A stretch of 35,279 bases of DNA. Source: a virus. Where the stretch lies: positions 1 through 35,279 of IMG/VR virus record IMGVR_UViG_3300031841_003125; one strand, given 5' to 3'. The notes below the pieces were generated by a model. It was given only the letters and a program-made list of their open reading frames with translations, had not been told where the DNA came from and searched no databases. This document shows positions 20,136 through 28,182 of this stretch, piece after piece. The number at the start of each line of letters is the position of its first letter. Position 1 is the first letter of the stretch. Made by a program: the position numbers and the translations under genes.

Positions 20136-21278
20136 ATGGCTAATGTACTAACAAGCTTAGCAGCAGATATCTACAAAGCGGCTGACGTCGTTTCCAGAGA
20201 ATTGGTGGGGGCAATCCCATCAGTTACCATTAATGGCGACGGGACGACCCGCGCAGCCCTAAATGATACAGTTCGATCATTTGTTGCGCCAGCAGCCACA
20301 GCGGTAACAAATACACCGTCGATGACAATCCCAGAGGGGACTGATCAAACGATTGGCAATAAAACAATGACCTTAAGTAAATCTAAGGGCGTTCCAATCC
20401 CCTGGACTGGTGAAGATATCAGACACGTCAACAACGGGTCAGGCTATCAAAGCATTTTAGGCGACCAGTTCGAACAGGCATTTAGAGCAATCACTAACGA
20501 GATGGAGGCTGATTTGTGTACCGACTTATATCAGAACTCATCAAGGGCTTATGGTACTGCTGGGACTACCCCATTTGCTACGGCTGGCGACTATGCAGAC
20601 ATGTCTGAAACGCTCCGTATCATTAAGGATAACGGACAGGCTGGCGGCGATAATACCTTAGTATTAAACACTGCAGCTGGTGCTAAAATGCTAGGCAAGC
20701 AGCCTGATGCAAATCGTCAAGGCTCCGACTCAATGCTTCGACAAGGTGTTTTGCTTGATGTTGCTGGTAACCGTATTCGAGAATCAGCTCAAGTGCAAAA
20801 CCATACAAAAGGTACTGGTACTGGATATCTTGTTAATGATGCTTCTTTAGCTGTTGGCGACACCGTGATCGCAGCTGATACCGGTTCTGGCACTATCGTA
20901 GCTGGTGATGTTGTTACATTCGCAGCCGATGCAAACAATAAATACGTTGTTACATCAGCGCTCTCAGGTGGGTCTTTTGAGATAGCAGCTCCAGGTCTTA
21001 GGGTTGCCATTGCCGACAATAATGCAATCACTGTCGGTGACAACTATGCCGGAAATATTTTAGTAGCTCGAAGCGCTGCCGAGATTGCAGTAAGAGCGCC
21101 AGCAATGCCAGAAGGTGGCGACGCCGCTGTTGATAGTATGGTTATTGTCGATCCCCGCTCAGGCATTCCTTTTGATATCTCGTTCTACAAAGGATTCCAG
21201 AAAGCAATGATTAACGTTTCTGCTGTTTGGGGTTATAAGACCTGGAAGCCGGAAGCGGTAGCAACCTTGCTTGGGTAA
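20136..21278 (+). CDS. Major capsid protein, P22-coat-type
   Basis: 380 residues after TAGAGGAATGAAAA. The start (ANVLTSLAADIYKAADVV) and middle (GVPIPWTGEDIRHVN, FEQAFRAITNEMEADL, DYADMSETLRIIKDNG) follow the P22 coat family; the end has FYKGFQKAMINVSAVWGYK. Residues about 228-305 are an inserted domain with VAGDVVTFAADANNKYVV and ITVGDN, in the place of the P22 I-domain (RGDKISF..). HK97 fold, outer capsid shell. Shorter than P22 coat (430). Its own promoter upstream and terminator downstream suggest high, separate expression. Confidence 0.9.
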   Translation: MANVLTSLAADIYKAADVVSRELVGAIPSVTINGDGTTRAALNDTVRSFVAPAATAVTNTPSMTIPEGTDQTIGNKTMTLSKSKGVPIPWTGEDIRHVNNGSGYQSILGDQFEQAFRAITNEMEADLCTDLYQNSSRAYGTAGTTPFATAGDYADMSETLRIIKDNGQAGGDNTLVLNTAAGAKMLGKQPDANRQGSDSMLRQGVLLDVAGNRIRESAQVQNHTKGTGTGYLVNDASLAVGDTVIAADTGSGTIVAGDVVTFAADANNKYVVTSALSGGSFEIAAPGLRVAIADNNAITVGDNYAGNILVARSAAEIAVRAPAMPEGGDAAVDSMVIVDPRSGIPFDISFYKGFQKAMINVSAVWGYKTWKPEAVATLLG

Positions 21279-21294
21279 TTCTCCATAGGTGATT

Positions 21295-21321
21295 AGCCCC
21301 GTTTCGGCGGGGTTCTTTTTT
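21295..21321 (+). terminator. Intrinsic terminator after the coat gene
   Basis: AGCCCCG (21295-21301) with CGGGGTT (21308-21314), loop TTTCGG, then CTTTTTT. A strong stem plus T-run. Downstream connector and tail genes need read-through or another promoter. Confidence 0.88.
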
Positions 21322-21337
21322 AATTGAGAGGTGCGTC

Positions 21338-21454
21338 ATGGCTAAGAAAGAAACCAAACCAAAATTAATCAAAATGAAGCTTGGTGAAAAGTTTGCCGAT
21401 GTTCACCCTGATGAGGTTGATAATTACAAGTCGGCCGGATGGGTTAAAGCATAA
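21338..21454 (+). CDS. Small protein with VHP..V..YK..GW motif, 38 aa
   Basis: GAGAGGTG ribosome-binding site before the ATG. Sequence AKKETKPKLIKMKLGEKF, then a VHPDEVDNYKSAGWVKA end. The last 16 residues match the end of the 57-residue protein at 21936 (VHPSDVESYKEQGWAV), so the two are paralogues. Probably a small head-associated or assembly protein; the motif recurs near phage connector genes, without known role. Confidence 0.65.
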   Translation: MAKKETKPKLIKMKLGEKFADVHPDEVDNYKSAGWVKA

Positions 21455-21936
21455 TGAGTTATGCTGACTTAGCATACTACAAGACCTATATGGGTGATCG
21501 AGGTGTTGACGTTACAGCTCAAGCTGATGCAGATATCACAAGTTCACTACTGAATGCCACAGAGTATATGGATGATCAGTGGGATTATGTTGGCGTTAGG
21601 GTTGTTGAGTCTCAGGACAATAAATGGCCACGATCATCAGCTTACAACTCAGAAGGCATTCTACTAACAAGCTTAGAAATCCCAACAAAGGTCAAAGATG
21701 CCTGCTGTGAGCTGGCATACCTCGATCAAACTGAAACGGGTGGATTATCGCCAGTATTTAATGGCAAGGTTGTCAAGCGTCAAAAAAACAAGCTTGGCGT
21801 GTTGGAGCAAGATACTGAATACGATTCGGGCGCTAGTGAGGCTTACACACGTTTTTACGCAAAAGCCTATAGCAAGATTAAAGACCTGATAATCAACTCG
21901 TCAAACTCCTCTGTGCGGCTACAAAGGGTAATCTAA
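21454..21936 (+). CDS. Head-tail connector (adaptor), DnaT-like-domain family
   Basis: 160 residues. SYADLAYYKTYMGDRGVDV, LLNATEYMDDQWDYVGVRV, NKWPRSSAYNSEGI and IPTKVKDACCELAYLDQT follow the family labelled DnaT-like ssDNA-binding protein in phage annotation, now viewed as head-tail adaptors resembling gp6/P22 gp4. It sits right after the coat gene and before the neck and tail genes. The stop overlaps the next ATG. Confidence 0.8.
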   Translation: MSYADLAYYKTYMGDRGVDVTAQADADITSSLLNATEYMDDQWDYVGVRVVESQDNKWPRSSAYNSEGILLTSLEIPTKVKDACCELAYLDQTETGGLSPVFNGKVVKRQKNKLGVLEQDTEYDSGASEAYTRFYAKAYSKIKDLIINSSNSSVRLQRVI

Positions 21937-22109
21937 TGAAAAAAGTTAAAAAGCAAGTTGAGAAGCTAGTAAAAAAAGGCGCCCCAATGAATCCCAACCT
22001 AGTTAGAATGACTAAAGGCGCAAACCCAAAGCTGAAAGCCGGAGTCCATCCTTCTGACGTTGAAAGCTATAAAGAGCAAGGCTGGGCTGTAGATGACCGT
22101 AAAGGCTAA
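21936..22109 (+). CDS. Paralogous VHP..V..YK..GW small protein, 57 aa
   Basis: ATG overlaps the adaptor stop. N-terminal half is Lys-rich (KKVKKQVEKLVKKGAP), followed by a NPNLVRMTKGANPKLKAG segment and the shared GVHPSDVESYKEQGW end. Overlaps the next gene by 17 bases. The two copies flank the adaptor gene, one each side. Confidence 0.65.
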   Translation: MKKVKKQVEKLVKKGAPMNPNLVRMTKGANPKLKAGVHPSDVESYKEQGWAVDDRKG

Positions 22110-22449
22110 CATATTTAAGGCTATTGCCGACAGCTTGATTACTGATGTTTTTGGCGAGTTTCAAAAAGAATTGGTGATGAGGGAGATGAGCAATTCTGAT
22201 GTCGGTGAAGATCCAGAAACAACAACCGAAACTGGTACTGGTATTTTAATAGAGTTAACCGAAAGTCAATTTCAAGGTCAAGCCGTTGAATCTGGCGACT
22301 TTTTCATAGCAACCAACGCCAGCCAATGGGAAACGGACCCAAGCGTTGACAATATAGAGATGGAGTTTGATGGCGTAGCTATTAGCGTGAAAGCGGTAAA
22401 AAAAGACGCTGACAACGCAGCTTATACGATTATGGCTAAAAGAAAATGA
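22093..22449 (+). CDS. Neck/head-closure (stopper) protein candidate
   Basis: 118 residues. TVKANIFKAIADSLITDVFG, then a beta-rich body (GILIELTESQFQGQAV, FFIATNASQWETDP, EMEFDGVAISVKAV). Position, size and beta content between adaptor and tail completion protein agree with a head-closure protein. There is no specific motif. Confidence 0.6.
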   Translation: MTVKANIFKAIADSLITDVFGEFQKELVMREMSNSDVGEDPETTTETGTGILIELTESQFQGQAVESGDFFIATNASQWETDPSVDNIEMEFDGVAISVKAVKKDADNAAYTIMAKRK

Positions 22450-22799
22450 CAGAGTATTCAAAGCAAGCTCTCAATGCTGAAATAAGCCAAGACATTAGGG
22501 TGACAGCTTTTAAAATATTAAGGAATGTTGTTCTGGCGACCCCTGTTGATACCGGTCGAGCAAGAGGTAATTGGCAGGTTGGTATAGACAGCTTTAAAAT
22601 TAATACTGTTGACGTGACTGACAAGTCAGGTGGTGTGGCAATTAACGCCGGAGCTTTAGAGTTGAAAGGTGTAAGAGATTATCAAACAGTGTGGATAACA
22701 AACAACCTACCTTATATAGCCGCCCTAAATGATGGCTCAAGCGCTCAAGCGCCAAAGAAGTTCGTTGAAACTGGTATAAGGCGGGCTATTAATGACTAG
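22446..22799 (+). CDS. Tail completion/neck protein, HK97 gp10-like
   Basis: ATGA overlap. Residues 19-40 (TAFKILRNVVLATPVDTGRA) with RGNWQVGID and NNLPYIAALNDGSS are the hallmarks of the HK97-gp10 family (the PVDTG.AR.NW block, then N..PY...L..G). It joins the head connector to the tail. C-terminus FVETGIRRAIND is also usual. Confidence 0.85.
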   Translation: MTEYSKQALNAEISQDIRVTAFKILRNVVLATPVDTGRARGNWQVGIDSFKINTVDVTDKSGGVAINAGALELKGVRDYQTVWITNNLPYIAALNDGSSAQAPKKFVETGIRRAIND

Positions 22800-23220
22800 C
22801 CCAAGTACGGCAAATGCAAAACAAGTGTTTTATGAGCGGGTTTTAAATAACTTGCCGTCCGGTTACGCAAGAAGCGATGTCAAGCAGCCAAATAAGCCGT
22901 TTAACACGCCAAATAACCAGAAATGGTTAAGGGTTAGCGTTATTGATCAAGATGTGAATAACGTCCAAGCAGGCGGTAAGTGGTTAAGGTATGATGCGTT
23001 AATGGTTGTTGATGTGTTTTATCCTAAAAATTTAGACACCATAGCCCAATTGACCGATGCGGAAACAGTTGCGGCTTTATTTGAAAATCAGAGTTTTGGT
23101 GGCGCCGACTCTAATGATGTAAAGTGTCACGAGGTGCTTATTCAGGAAATAGGCGAGGAAGAATCGTGGTATCATGTGCAAGTTAATATTACAGCTACTT
23201 ATGAAGGTAGCAGACTTTAG
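22792..23220 (+). CDS. Tail terminator protein (DUF4128-like)
   Basis: 142 residues, overlapping the preceding gene. VFYERVLNNLPSGYARSDV with NNQKWLRVSVIDQDVNNV and RYDALMVVDVFYPKN, ending with VNITATYEGSRL, fits the small family with an alpha/beta fold that caps the tail tube. The spacing to the tail tube gene (12 bases) and order are standard. Confidence 0.78.
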   Translation: MTSPSTANAKQVFYERVLNNLPSGYARSDVKQPNKPFNTPNNQKWLRVSVIDQDVNNVQAGGKWLRYDALMVVDVFYPKNLDTIAQLTDAETVAALFENQSFGGADSNDVKCHEVLIQEIGEEESWYHVQVNITATYEGSRL

Positions 23221-23231
23221 AGGAAAATAAG

Positions 23232-24392
23232 ATGGCTGAGTATTTAAGTGGAAATGATTTTTCGGTTCACTATGTTAAACAGGTAACAAAAGGAACCGTC
23301 CCAGCAACACCGACATTCAATGAGGCTCGAAGGAAGTCAGGCAGGGCGTTAAAAACCCTGTCTTATACACAATCAGAAGAGGTTAAAACAAATAATCAAG
23401 GCGTCGAGAATGTTACCGACAAAACGACCTATCCGGCAGCAATTGAGGCAGAAACAACCAAGCAATCAATTGATTTCTTAATCTCTGCTATGAAGTCGCC
23501 TGAATCGGTTAATACCGTGACCGCCTCAGATATTCAGTTTACAGCAACAAACATCACGGCGGCGGCTGGAACTCCTTTTGATTTCGTTTCGACGGGCGAT
23601 TTTATATTTATATCTGGCTCAGGCAGCAACAACCGAGCATTTAAAGTGACAACGAAAAACTCTGACTTAGATTTAGTGGTTAGTCCAGCTCCAACAGTTG
23701 AGGCTGCGGGCGCTTCTGTCACTGTTGACATGAATCGCACTATTACAGCAAAGACGCCCGTTTATTACGCCTTGCAAAATAGAGTAACTGACCAGAGCCT
23801 GGGTGGTGACAATACTAGCTACATGACGTTTTATGATCACCAAATCAACTCAATGTCGTTAGAAATTGGCGAAACTGGAATTTCTGGAAATACGATAAAT
23901 TTTGTCGGCGAAAACCTTCTTGCTGGTGAAGCGATCGTATCGGGGCAAACTGACGCGACAAAGGATGCCTCAAACGTTATAAGCAACTCTAACGATATTA
24001 CTGACTTTTGGGTGAACGGCTCCACTGAGAATTGCGTAATCAAATCAATGAATATCGAGCTCAATAATAATCTACAAGAAGACGACGCAGCAGGATGCCC
24101 TACAGCTTACGCTGATGGTCAGATGGCTATCACCGCCGCCATCAATGCTAGAAACGTTATTACAGAGTCCAGAAGGTGGGAAAGGCTTTATTATGCAGAC
24201 TCAACCCAGGCGTTCGCAGTTCAAATACATCACGGCTCTAGCGATTGGACTATCATTGAATTCCCTAAAGCGCGCATCGTCGAGCATTCGATTGCTGATG
24301 GAGCTAACGTAGTAGCAAGTTCAAGTATGAATATCGGCGCGGAAGAGGATGCAAACAACGAAACATTTATAGTTACTCGAAACTGGGCGTAA
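23232..24392 (+). CDS. Major tail tube protein with inserted beta domain
   Basis: 386 residues, starting AEYLSGNDFSVHYVKQVTKG followed by TVPATPTFNEARRKSGRAL, the opening of the phage tail tube family. Residues about 98-169 insert a compact domain (FVSTGDFIFISGSGSNNRAF, then VVSPAPTVEAAGASVTVD) not found in minimal tube proteins. The C-terminal part (EIGETGISGNTINFVGENL, ARIVEHSIADGANVVASSSM) closes the tube fold. Forms stacked rings around the tape measure. The - strand frames here are shadows. Confidence 0.88.
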   Translation: MAEYLSGNDFSVHYVKQVTKGTVPATPTFNEARRKSGRALKTLSYTQSEEVKTNNQGVENVTDKTTYPAAIEAETTKQSIDFLISAMKSPESVNTVTASDIQFTATNITAAAGTPFDFVSTGDFIFISGSGSNNRAFKVTTKNSDLDLVVSPAPTVEAAGASVTVDMNRTITAKTPVYYALQNRVTDQSLGGDNTSYMTFYDHQINSMSLEIGETGISGNTINFVGENLLAGEAIVSGQTDATKDASNVISNSNDITDFWVNGSTENCVIKSMNIELNNNLQEDDAAGCPTAYADGQMAITAAINARNVITESRRWERLYYADSTQAFAVQIHHGSSDWTIIEFPKARIVEHSIADGANVVASSSMNIGAEEDANNETFIVTRNWA

Positions 24393-24393
24393 C

Positions 24394-24813
24394 ATGCTAA
24401 GTTTGTTTCGTGAGGATTTAAAAAAGCACGATGAAGGCTCGCCATGCTATACAGATAACAGTGACGAGCCCATGTGTTTTATGGTTGCTAGGGCTGGTAC
24501 TAAGCTTTATAGAGAGCAAATAAAAGAAATCTCTGAAAAGCTGTATGGCCCGTTTCCAAATCCGTCTGATATTGATGATGATAAAATTGTTGCTAATTGG
24601 CTTGCTGAGTACGGCGTGATATCGTGGGAAAATTTAGTGGATGATGAAACTGACGAGCCGGAGCCATACTCCAAGTCATTTGCTAGAATGCTTTTTTTGA
24701 ACAGGGCTTATTGGCTATCATTAAATAAAGTACTCATCACTCACGCGTTTAACTTTGAAAACTATCTGACCGATGAAGAAAGCAAAGATATTGATAGCTT
24801 AAAAAAAAAATAG
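24394..24813 (+). CDS. Tail assembly chaperone, G-like product
   Basis: 139 residues, ATG one base after the tail tube stop. Sequence FREDLKKHDEGSPCYTDN, GTKLYREQIKEISEKLYG, ISWENLVDDETDEPEPYS and FLNRAYWLSLNKVLITH fit the small acidic chaperones between tube and tape measure. Its frame ends in ten A residues followed by TAG. The alternative reading gives the longer GT-like protein (see 24810-25109). Confidence 0.8.
   Translation: MLSLFREDLKKHDEGSPCYTDNSDEPMCFMVARAGTKLYREQIKEISEKLYGPFPNPSDIDDDKIVANWLAEYGVISWENLVDDETDEPEPYSKSFARMLFLNRAYWLSLNKVLITHAFNFENYLTDEESKDIDSLKKK
24801..24810 (+). promoter_or_regulatory. Slippery A10 run for -1 frameshift
   Basis: CTT followed by ten A then TAG at 24811. 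Slipping one base back leaves the frame open through 24810-25109, giving a 238-residue fusion of the two chaperone ORFs. Confidence 0.75.
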
Positions 24814-25109
24814 ATAGGCAGTTTGAGTGGGGTGGAGATGATGAAGTTTCAATCCGCAATCAATGCAAAAAAATGGGTATGGATTACAATTCAACAATCC
24901 CAAACTTGAGCGAAAGAGCAAAAGAGCTTTTTTATTTTTTCAGCTTACTAAACAGAAGAAGAATTGAACACCGACCGCTACAGAAGAATGATATACTAGA
25001 CGAGTTGGGAGGCTGTCAATATCAAGACAAATGTTTAAACATTATCGAAACTATTGATTCTTATTGGTTGAGTAAAGAGGCTGATAGGATTAAAAACCAA
25101 AAGAGTTAA
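24810..25109 (+). CDS. Tail assembly chaperone, T-like extension by -1 frameshift
   Basis: Reads in the -1 frame after the A10 run: 21 codons before the internal ATG at 24873 (IDRQFEWGGDDEVSIRNQC), then 78 more (ERAKELFYFFSLLNRRRIEH, CLNIIETIDSYWLS). The upstream 63 bases are fully open, which favours fusion over a separate start at 24873. Lambda-type G/GT chaperones use the same layout to load the tube protein on the tape measure. The minor fusion product would bind the tape measure gene product encoded 3 bases downstream. Confidence 0.78.
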   Translation: MDRQFEWGGDDEVSIRNQCKKMGMDYNSTIPNLSERAKELFYFFSLLNRRRIEHRPLQKNDILDELGGCQYQDKCLNIIETIDSYWLSKEADRIKNQKS

Positions 25110-25111
25110 CC

Positions 25112-27418
25112 ATGGCATTAGATAAAACGATTAAAATTAAGGTTGACTCAAAGAGCGCAGAAGCCAGCGTTAATAGCTTAGACGGAAAAATGGGCAAGCT
25201 AGACAAGTCGGCTGACAAAACCAATGAGTCTTTTGGAAAGCTAAAAACAACTGTGATTGCTGTCGCTGCGGCGCTTCAGGTTCGTGTCATTGCTCAGTAT
25301 GCAGACGCTTTCACATCTATTCAAAATCAAATAAGGCAAACCACCACAAACACTAGAGATCTAACTGATCGAACTAAGCAATTGCTAGACGTTGCTAATC
25401 GTTCAAGGGTTGAGTTTGGTGCAACCTCTGAACTGTACACAAACCTTGTTTTATCAACGGAAAACCTTAACTTATCCACAGAAGAACAAATAAGGCTGAC
25501 CGAAACTATAGCGAAATCATTTGCTGTGTCAGGCAAAAGCGCCGCCGAGTCGGCTGGAGCTATTAGACAGCTGGGTCAAGCGTTCGCAAGCGGGGCGCTA
25601 AGAGGCGATGAATTTAATTCAATTGCGGAAGGCGCGCCAGAGATAATGCGAGCACTGCAAAGGAGCCTAAACTTAACGCAAGGGCAGTTAAGGGACTTTG
25701 CCGCAACCGGCGGGATTACGTCTAAGGTGCTAGTGGACGCTCTTGGCGGTGCGGCTGATGTTATTGATATTAAGATGTCAAAAGCAAGCCAAACGTTCTC
25801 ACAAGCAGCTCAGGAAGCCGAAAACAACGCAATAGCATTTGTAGGCTCTAGCGACCTAATCACAACCTCCATGGGGTTTGCTGGCGAATCAATTATTACA
25901 CTATCGGAAAATCTCGACGTGTTGGCTAATGTCGCCTTAGTTGCAGCTGCGGTTGGTTATGGAAGGCTATCGGCAGCGTTGATATTAAACACAGTCGAAA
26001 CTGTTAAAAATACAGTTGCTAAGGCTGCAAGCGTACCTGTGACCGCTAGAGTCAATAACGGGATTAACTTTACAACTAAAAATGTTCAAGCTTCAACTGT
26101 CGCCATGAGAGCGTCAAGGGTTGCCGCTGTGAGCTTGCGAGGCGCTATGAGTTTATTGGGTGGTCCTATTGGTGTTGTGGCTTTAGCTGCAACAGCGCTA
26201 CTTTCTTTCGCGCTTAATGCTGACGATGCAGAAGATAAAGCGGATAAGCTGGCGCAGCAGGTCGATACTTTGGCCGGAAGCTTCTCTAATTTAACTAAAG
26301 CCCAAATTGAGCCTAAGCTGCAAAACGCCGTTGTAGAGGTTAATAAATTAGAGAAATCAATTGCTCAAACGTCCGCAAAAATAACTGAGCTAAAAACAAA
26401 TAAATTCTCTATTGATACCGTCGAGCTAGGTAGAGCGGTAACTAAGTTAGAAGAGTTAGAGAGAGCGCTAGATGAGGCTATAGTAAAAAGAGACGCCTTA
26501 TTCGAGGCTGGGTTGAGCGCTGGTAGAACGCCAGAAAGCGGCTCAGGTGAAAAATCCTCGAGTGTAGCGCCAAAAGAAAAAGAGAAGGATTTATTTGTTA
26601 ATACCGAAATATCAAAAACCCAGGAATTAAGGTCTGCACTAGAAAAACGCAGAACCATTCAGACGGCATACAATAACTTGCTTTTGCAGGACTTTAAGTC
26701 TCTAGCTGATCAAGAGCGAGCTATAGCAGAATTCAGGCGTCAAGAGGCACTAGCGGAGCTGCAACAGCAAATAGCTAATGCGGAAATTGAGGCCTTAACC
26801 AAAAGAGAGAATTTAGTTGCTAATGACAGATTAACTTTTGAACAGCGATTTGAGCTAGAGGCCGAACTACAACAACAAGAGCTAACCCAAAAGCAATTGT
26901 TTGAGCTGCAAAAAACCCAAATAGAAGAGGATGCAGCATCAGATAGGGCCGCTATCGCTAGAAACGAGTATATGGACAAGGTTAATGCCGCTCAAACATG
27001 GGCGACTGCTACTTTATCGATTAATGAGTTGTTTGGCTCGAAATCTGAGAAAGCGAACAAAAGAAGGCGTAAAACTCAAGCTAGAATTGATGGGGCTGCT
27101 GGTATAGTGCGCGCTTGGGCTGAAAACGACTTTTACAGCGCTTTAGCTATGACGGTGGCTATTGCTGCAAGCACTGAGGCTCAGATAAAGAGAATGGATA
27201 GTGCAGGTGGAGGTGGCGGCGGTGGCTCCGCATCATTTAACGCGCCAGCCCCAAGGCAAGAACCTGTAAGACAGTCTAATGTTGTAGAGATTGGCGGCTT
27301 GTCGGAAGCTGTAAGCTTCCTTAGAGAGAGAGATCCAGACGAGCCAATACCTATGGAGGTCATGCAAAGGTTTGTTATTGGTATGGATGAATATAACAGG
27401 GTGAGTGGTGGCGGATAA
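25112..27418 (+). CDS. Tape measure protein
   Basis: 768 residues. Starts ALDKTIKIKVDSKSAEASV; residues 70-230 are the tape-measure N-terminal domain (SIQNQIRQTTTNTRDLTDRT, SGKSAAESAGAIRQLGQAFA, GALRGDEFNSIAEGAPEIM). Hydrophobic stretches at about 260-290 and 340-370 (LLGGPIGVVALAATALLSF) could cross the inner membrane at ejection. Then a long Gln/Glu coiled coil (AELQQQIANAEIEALTKREN). A Gly run (GGGGGGS) lies near the end. At roughly 0.15 nm per residue the tail would be near 115 nm (rule-of-thumb). Confidence 0.92.
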   Translation: MALDKTIKIKVDSKSAEASVNSLDGKMGKLDKSADKTNESFGKLKTTVIAVAAALQVRVIAQYADAFTSIQNQIRQTTTNTRDLTDRTKQLLDVANRSRVEFGATSELYTNLVLSTENLNLSTEEQIRLTETIAKSFAVSGKSAAESAGAIRQLGQAFASGALRGDEFNSIAEGAPEIMRALQRSLNLTQGQLRDFAATGGITSKVLVDALGGAADVIDIKMSKASQTFSQAAQEAENNAIAFVGSSDLITTSMGFAGESIITLSENLDVLANVALVAAAVGYGRLSAALILNTVETVKNTVAKAASVPVTARVNNGINFTTKNVQASTVAMRASRVAAVSLRGAMSLLGGPIGVVALAATALLSFALNADDAEDKADKLAQQVDTLAGSFSNLTKAQIEPKLQNAVVEVNKLEKSIAQTSAKITELKTNKFSIDTVELGRAVTKLEELERALDEAIVKRDALFEAGLSAGRTPESGSGEKSSSVAPKEKEKDLFVNTEISKTQELRSALEKRRTIQTAYNNLLLQDFKSLADQERAIAEFRRQEALAELQQQIANAEIEALTKRENLVANDRLTFEQRFELEAELQQQELTQKQLFELQKTQIEEDAASDRAAIARNEYMDKVNAAQTWATATLSINELFGSKSEKANKRRRKTQARIDGAAGIVRAWAENDFYSALAMTVAIAASTEAQIKRMDSAGGGGGGGSASFNAPAPRQEPVRQSNVVEIGGLSEAVSFLRERDPDEPIPMEVMQRFVIGMDEYNRVSGGG

Positions 27419-28182
27419 TGAGTAATGTTTTTGTAGTATCAGCATCAACAAACGACCTAGATAAAGAGCCAAGACTAGCCTATCAAAGCTATGTTTCTGG
27501 AGCTACGATTGTGGCTAGCCATGATCAATCGAATGTCGCTTATATATATGACGGAATGACAACTATGAAGTGGAGGCCAGCGGTAAATACATCAAGTATC
27601 ACATTGAGCGGATCCTTTAATGGGACGGATTACGTTGCTATCGCTGGCGCTAATTTTAAATCATCCGGCTGTCAAGTTGAAATAAAAGACTCAGGCGGCA
27701 ACAGTCTCGGTATTGCTAACGGGTTAAGAGATAATCAACCGGTTTATTTTGTGTTTGAAAGGACTTTTTATAGTCAAATAGTAATTGAGTTTACCTGCTC
27801 AAACTCCACTTTGGAAGTCGGCGAGATTTATATGGGGAGTTCAATGCTGTTTCCTAAAAACGTGTCTGTCGGCTATGTTCCGGCCAGATGGAACACCAAC
27901 AACATTGTTAACACAGGCGTTACTCAATCTAATCAATTTGCTGGATCTGTTGTTAGAGCTAGAGGATCAACCGAACAGTTCAGCATAAGCAAGATGGATG
28001 TGTCTTTTTTAGATGGTGCTTACGAAAGTTTTTTAAGGGCCGCTGAGGGTGTGCCTGTTTTCTTTTTGTGGAGTAAAGATAATTTCGCTGACTGCGTTTT
28101 TGGTAATTGGAAGTCAAATAAACCAGCTTACGAGTCCGCATATCAAAGTTCTATTACGCTGACCATTGAGGGCGCCTCGTGA
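27418..28182 (+). CDS. Distal tail (tail tip) protein candidate
   Basis: 254 residues; ATG overlaps the tape measure stop. N-terminal part (residues 20-140) resembles a beta-sandwich carbohydrate-binding domain (SITLSGSFNGTDYVAIAG, QPVYFVFERTFYSQIVIEF). C-terminal part (NVSVGYVPARWNTNNIV, VRARGSTEQFSISKMDVSF, NWKSNKPAYESAYQSSITL) resembles tail-tip base domains. It probably forms the ring linking tube and hub. No signature allows a firm name. Confidence 0.65.
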   Translation: MSNVFVVSASTNDLDKEPRLAYQSYVSGATIVASHDQSNVAYIYDGMTTMKWRPAVNTSSITLSGSFNGTDYVAIAGANFKSSGCQVEIKDSGGNSLGIANGLRDNQPVYFVFERTFYSQIVIEFTCSNSTLEVGEIYMGSSMLFPKNVSVGYVPARWNTNNIVNTGVTQSNQFAGSVVRARGSTEQFSISKMDVSFLDGAYESFLRAAEGVPVFFLWSKDNFADCVFGNWKSNKPAYESAYQSSITLTIEGAS

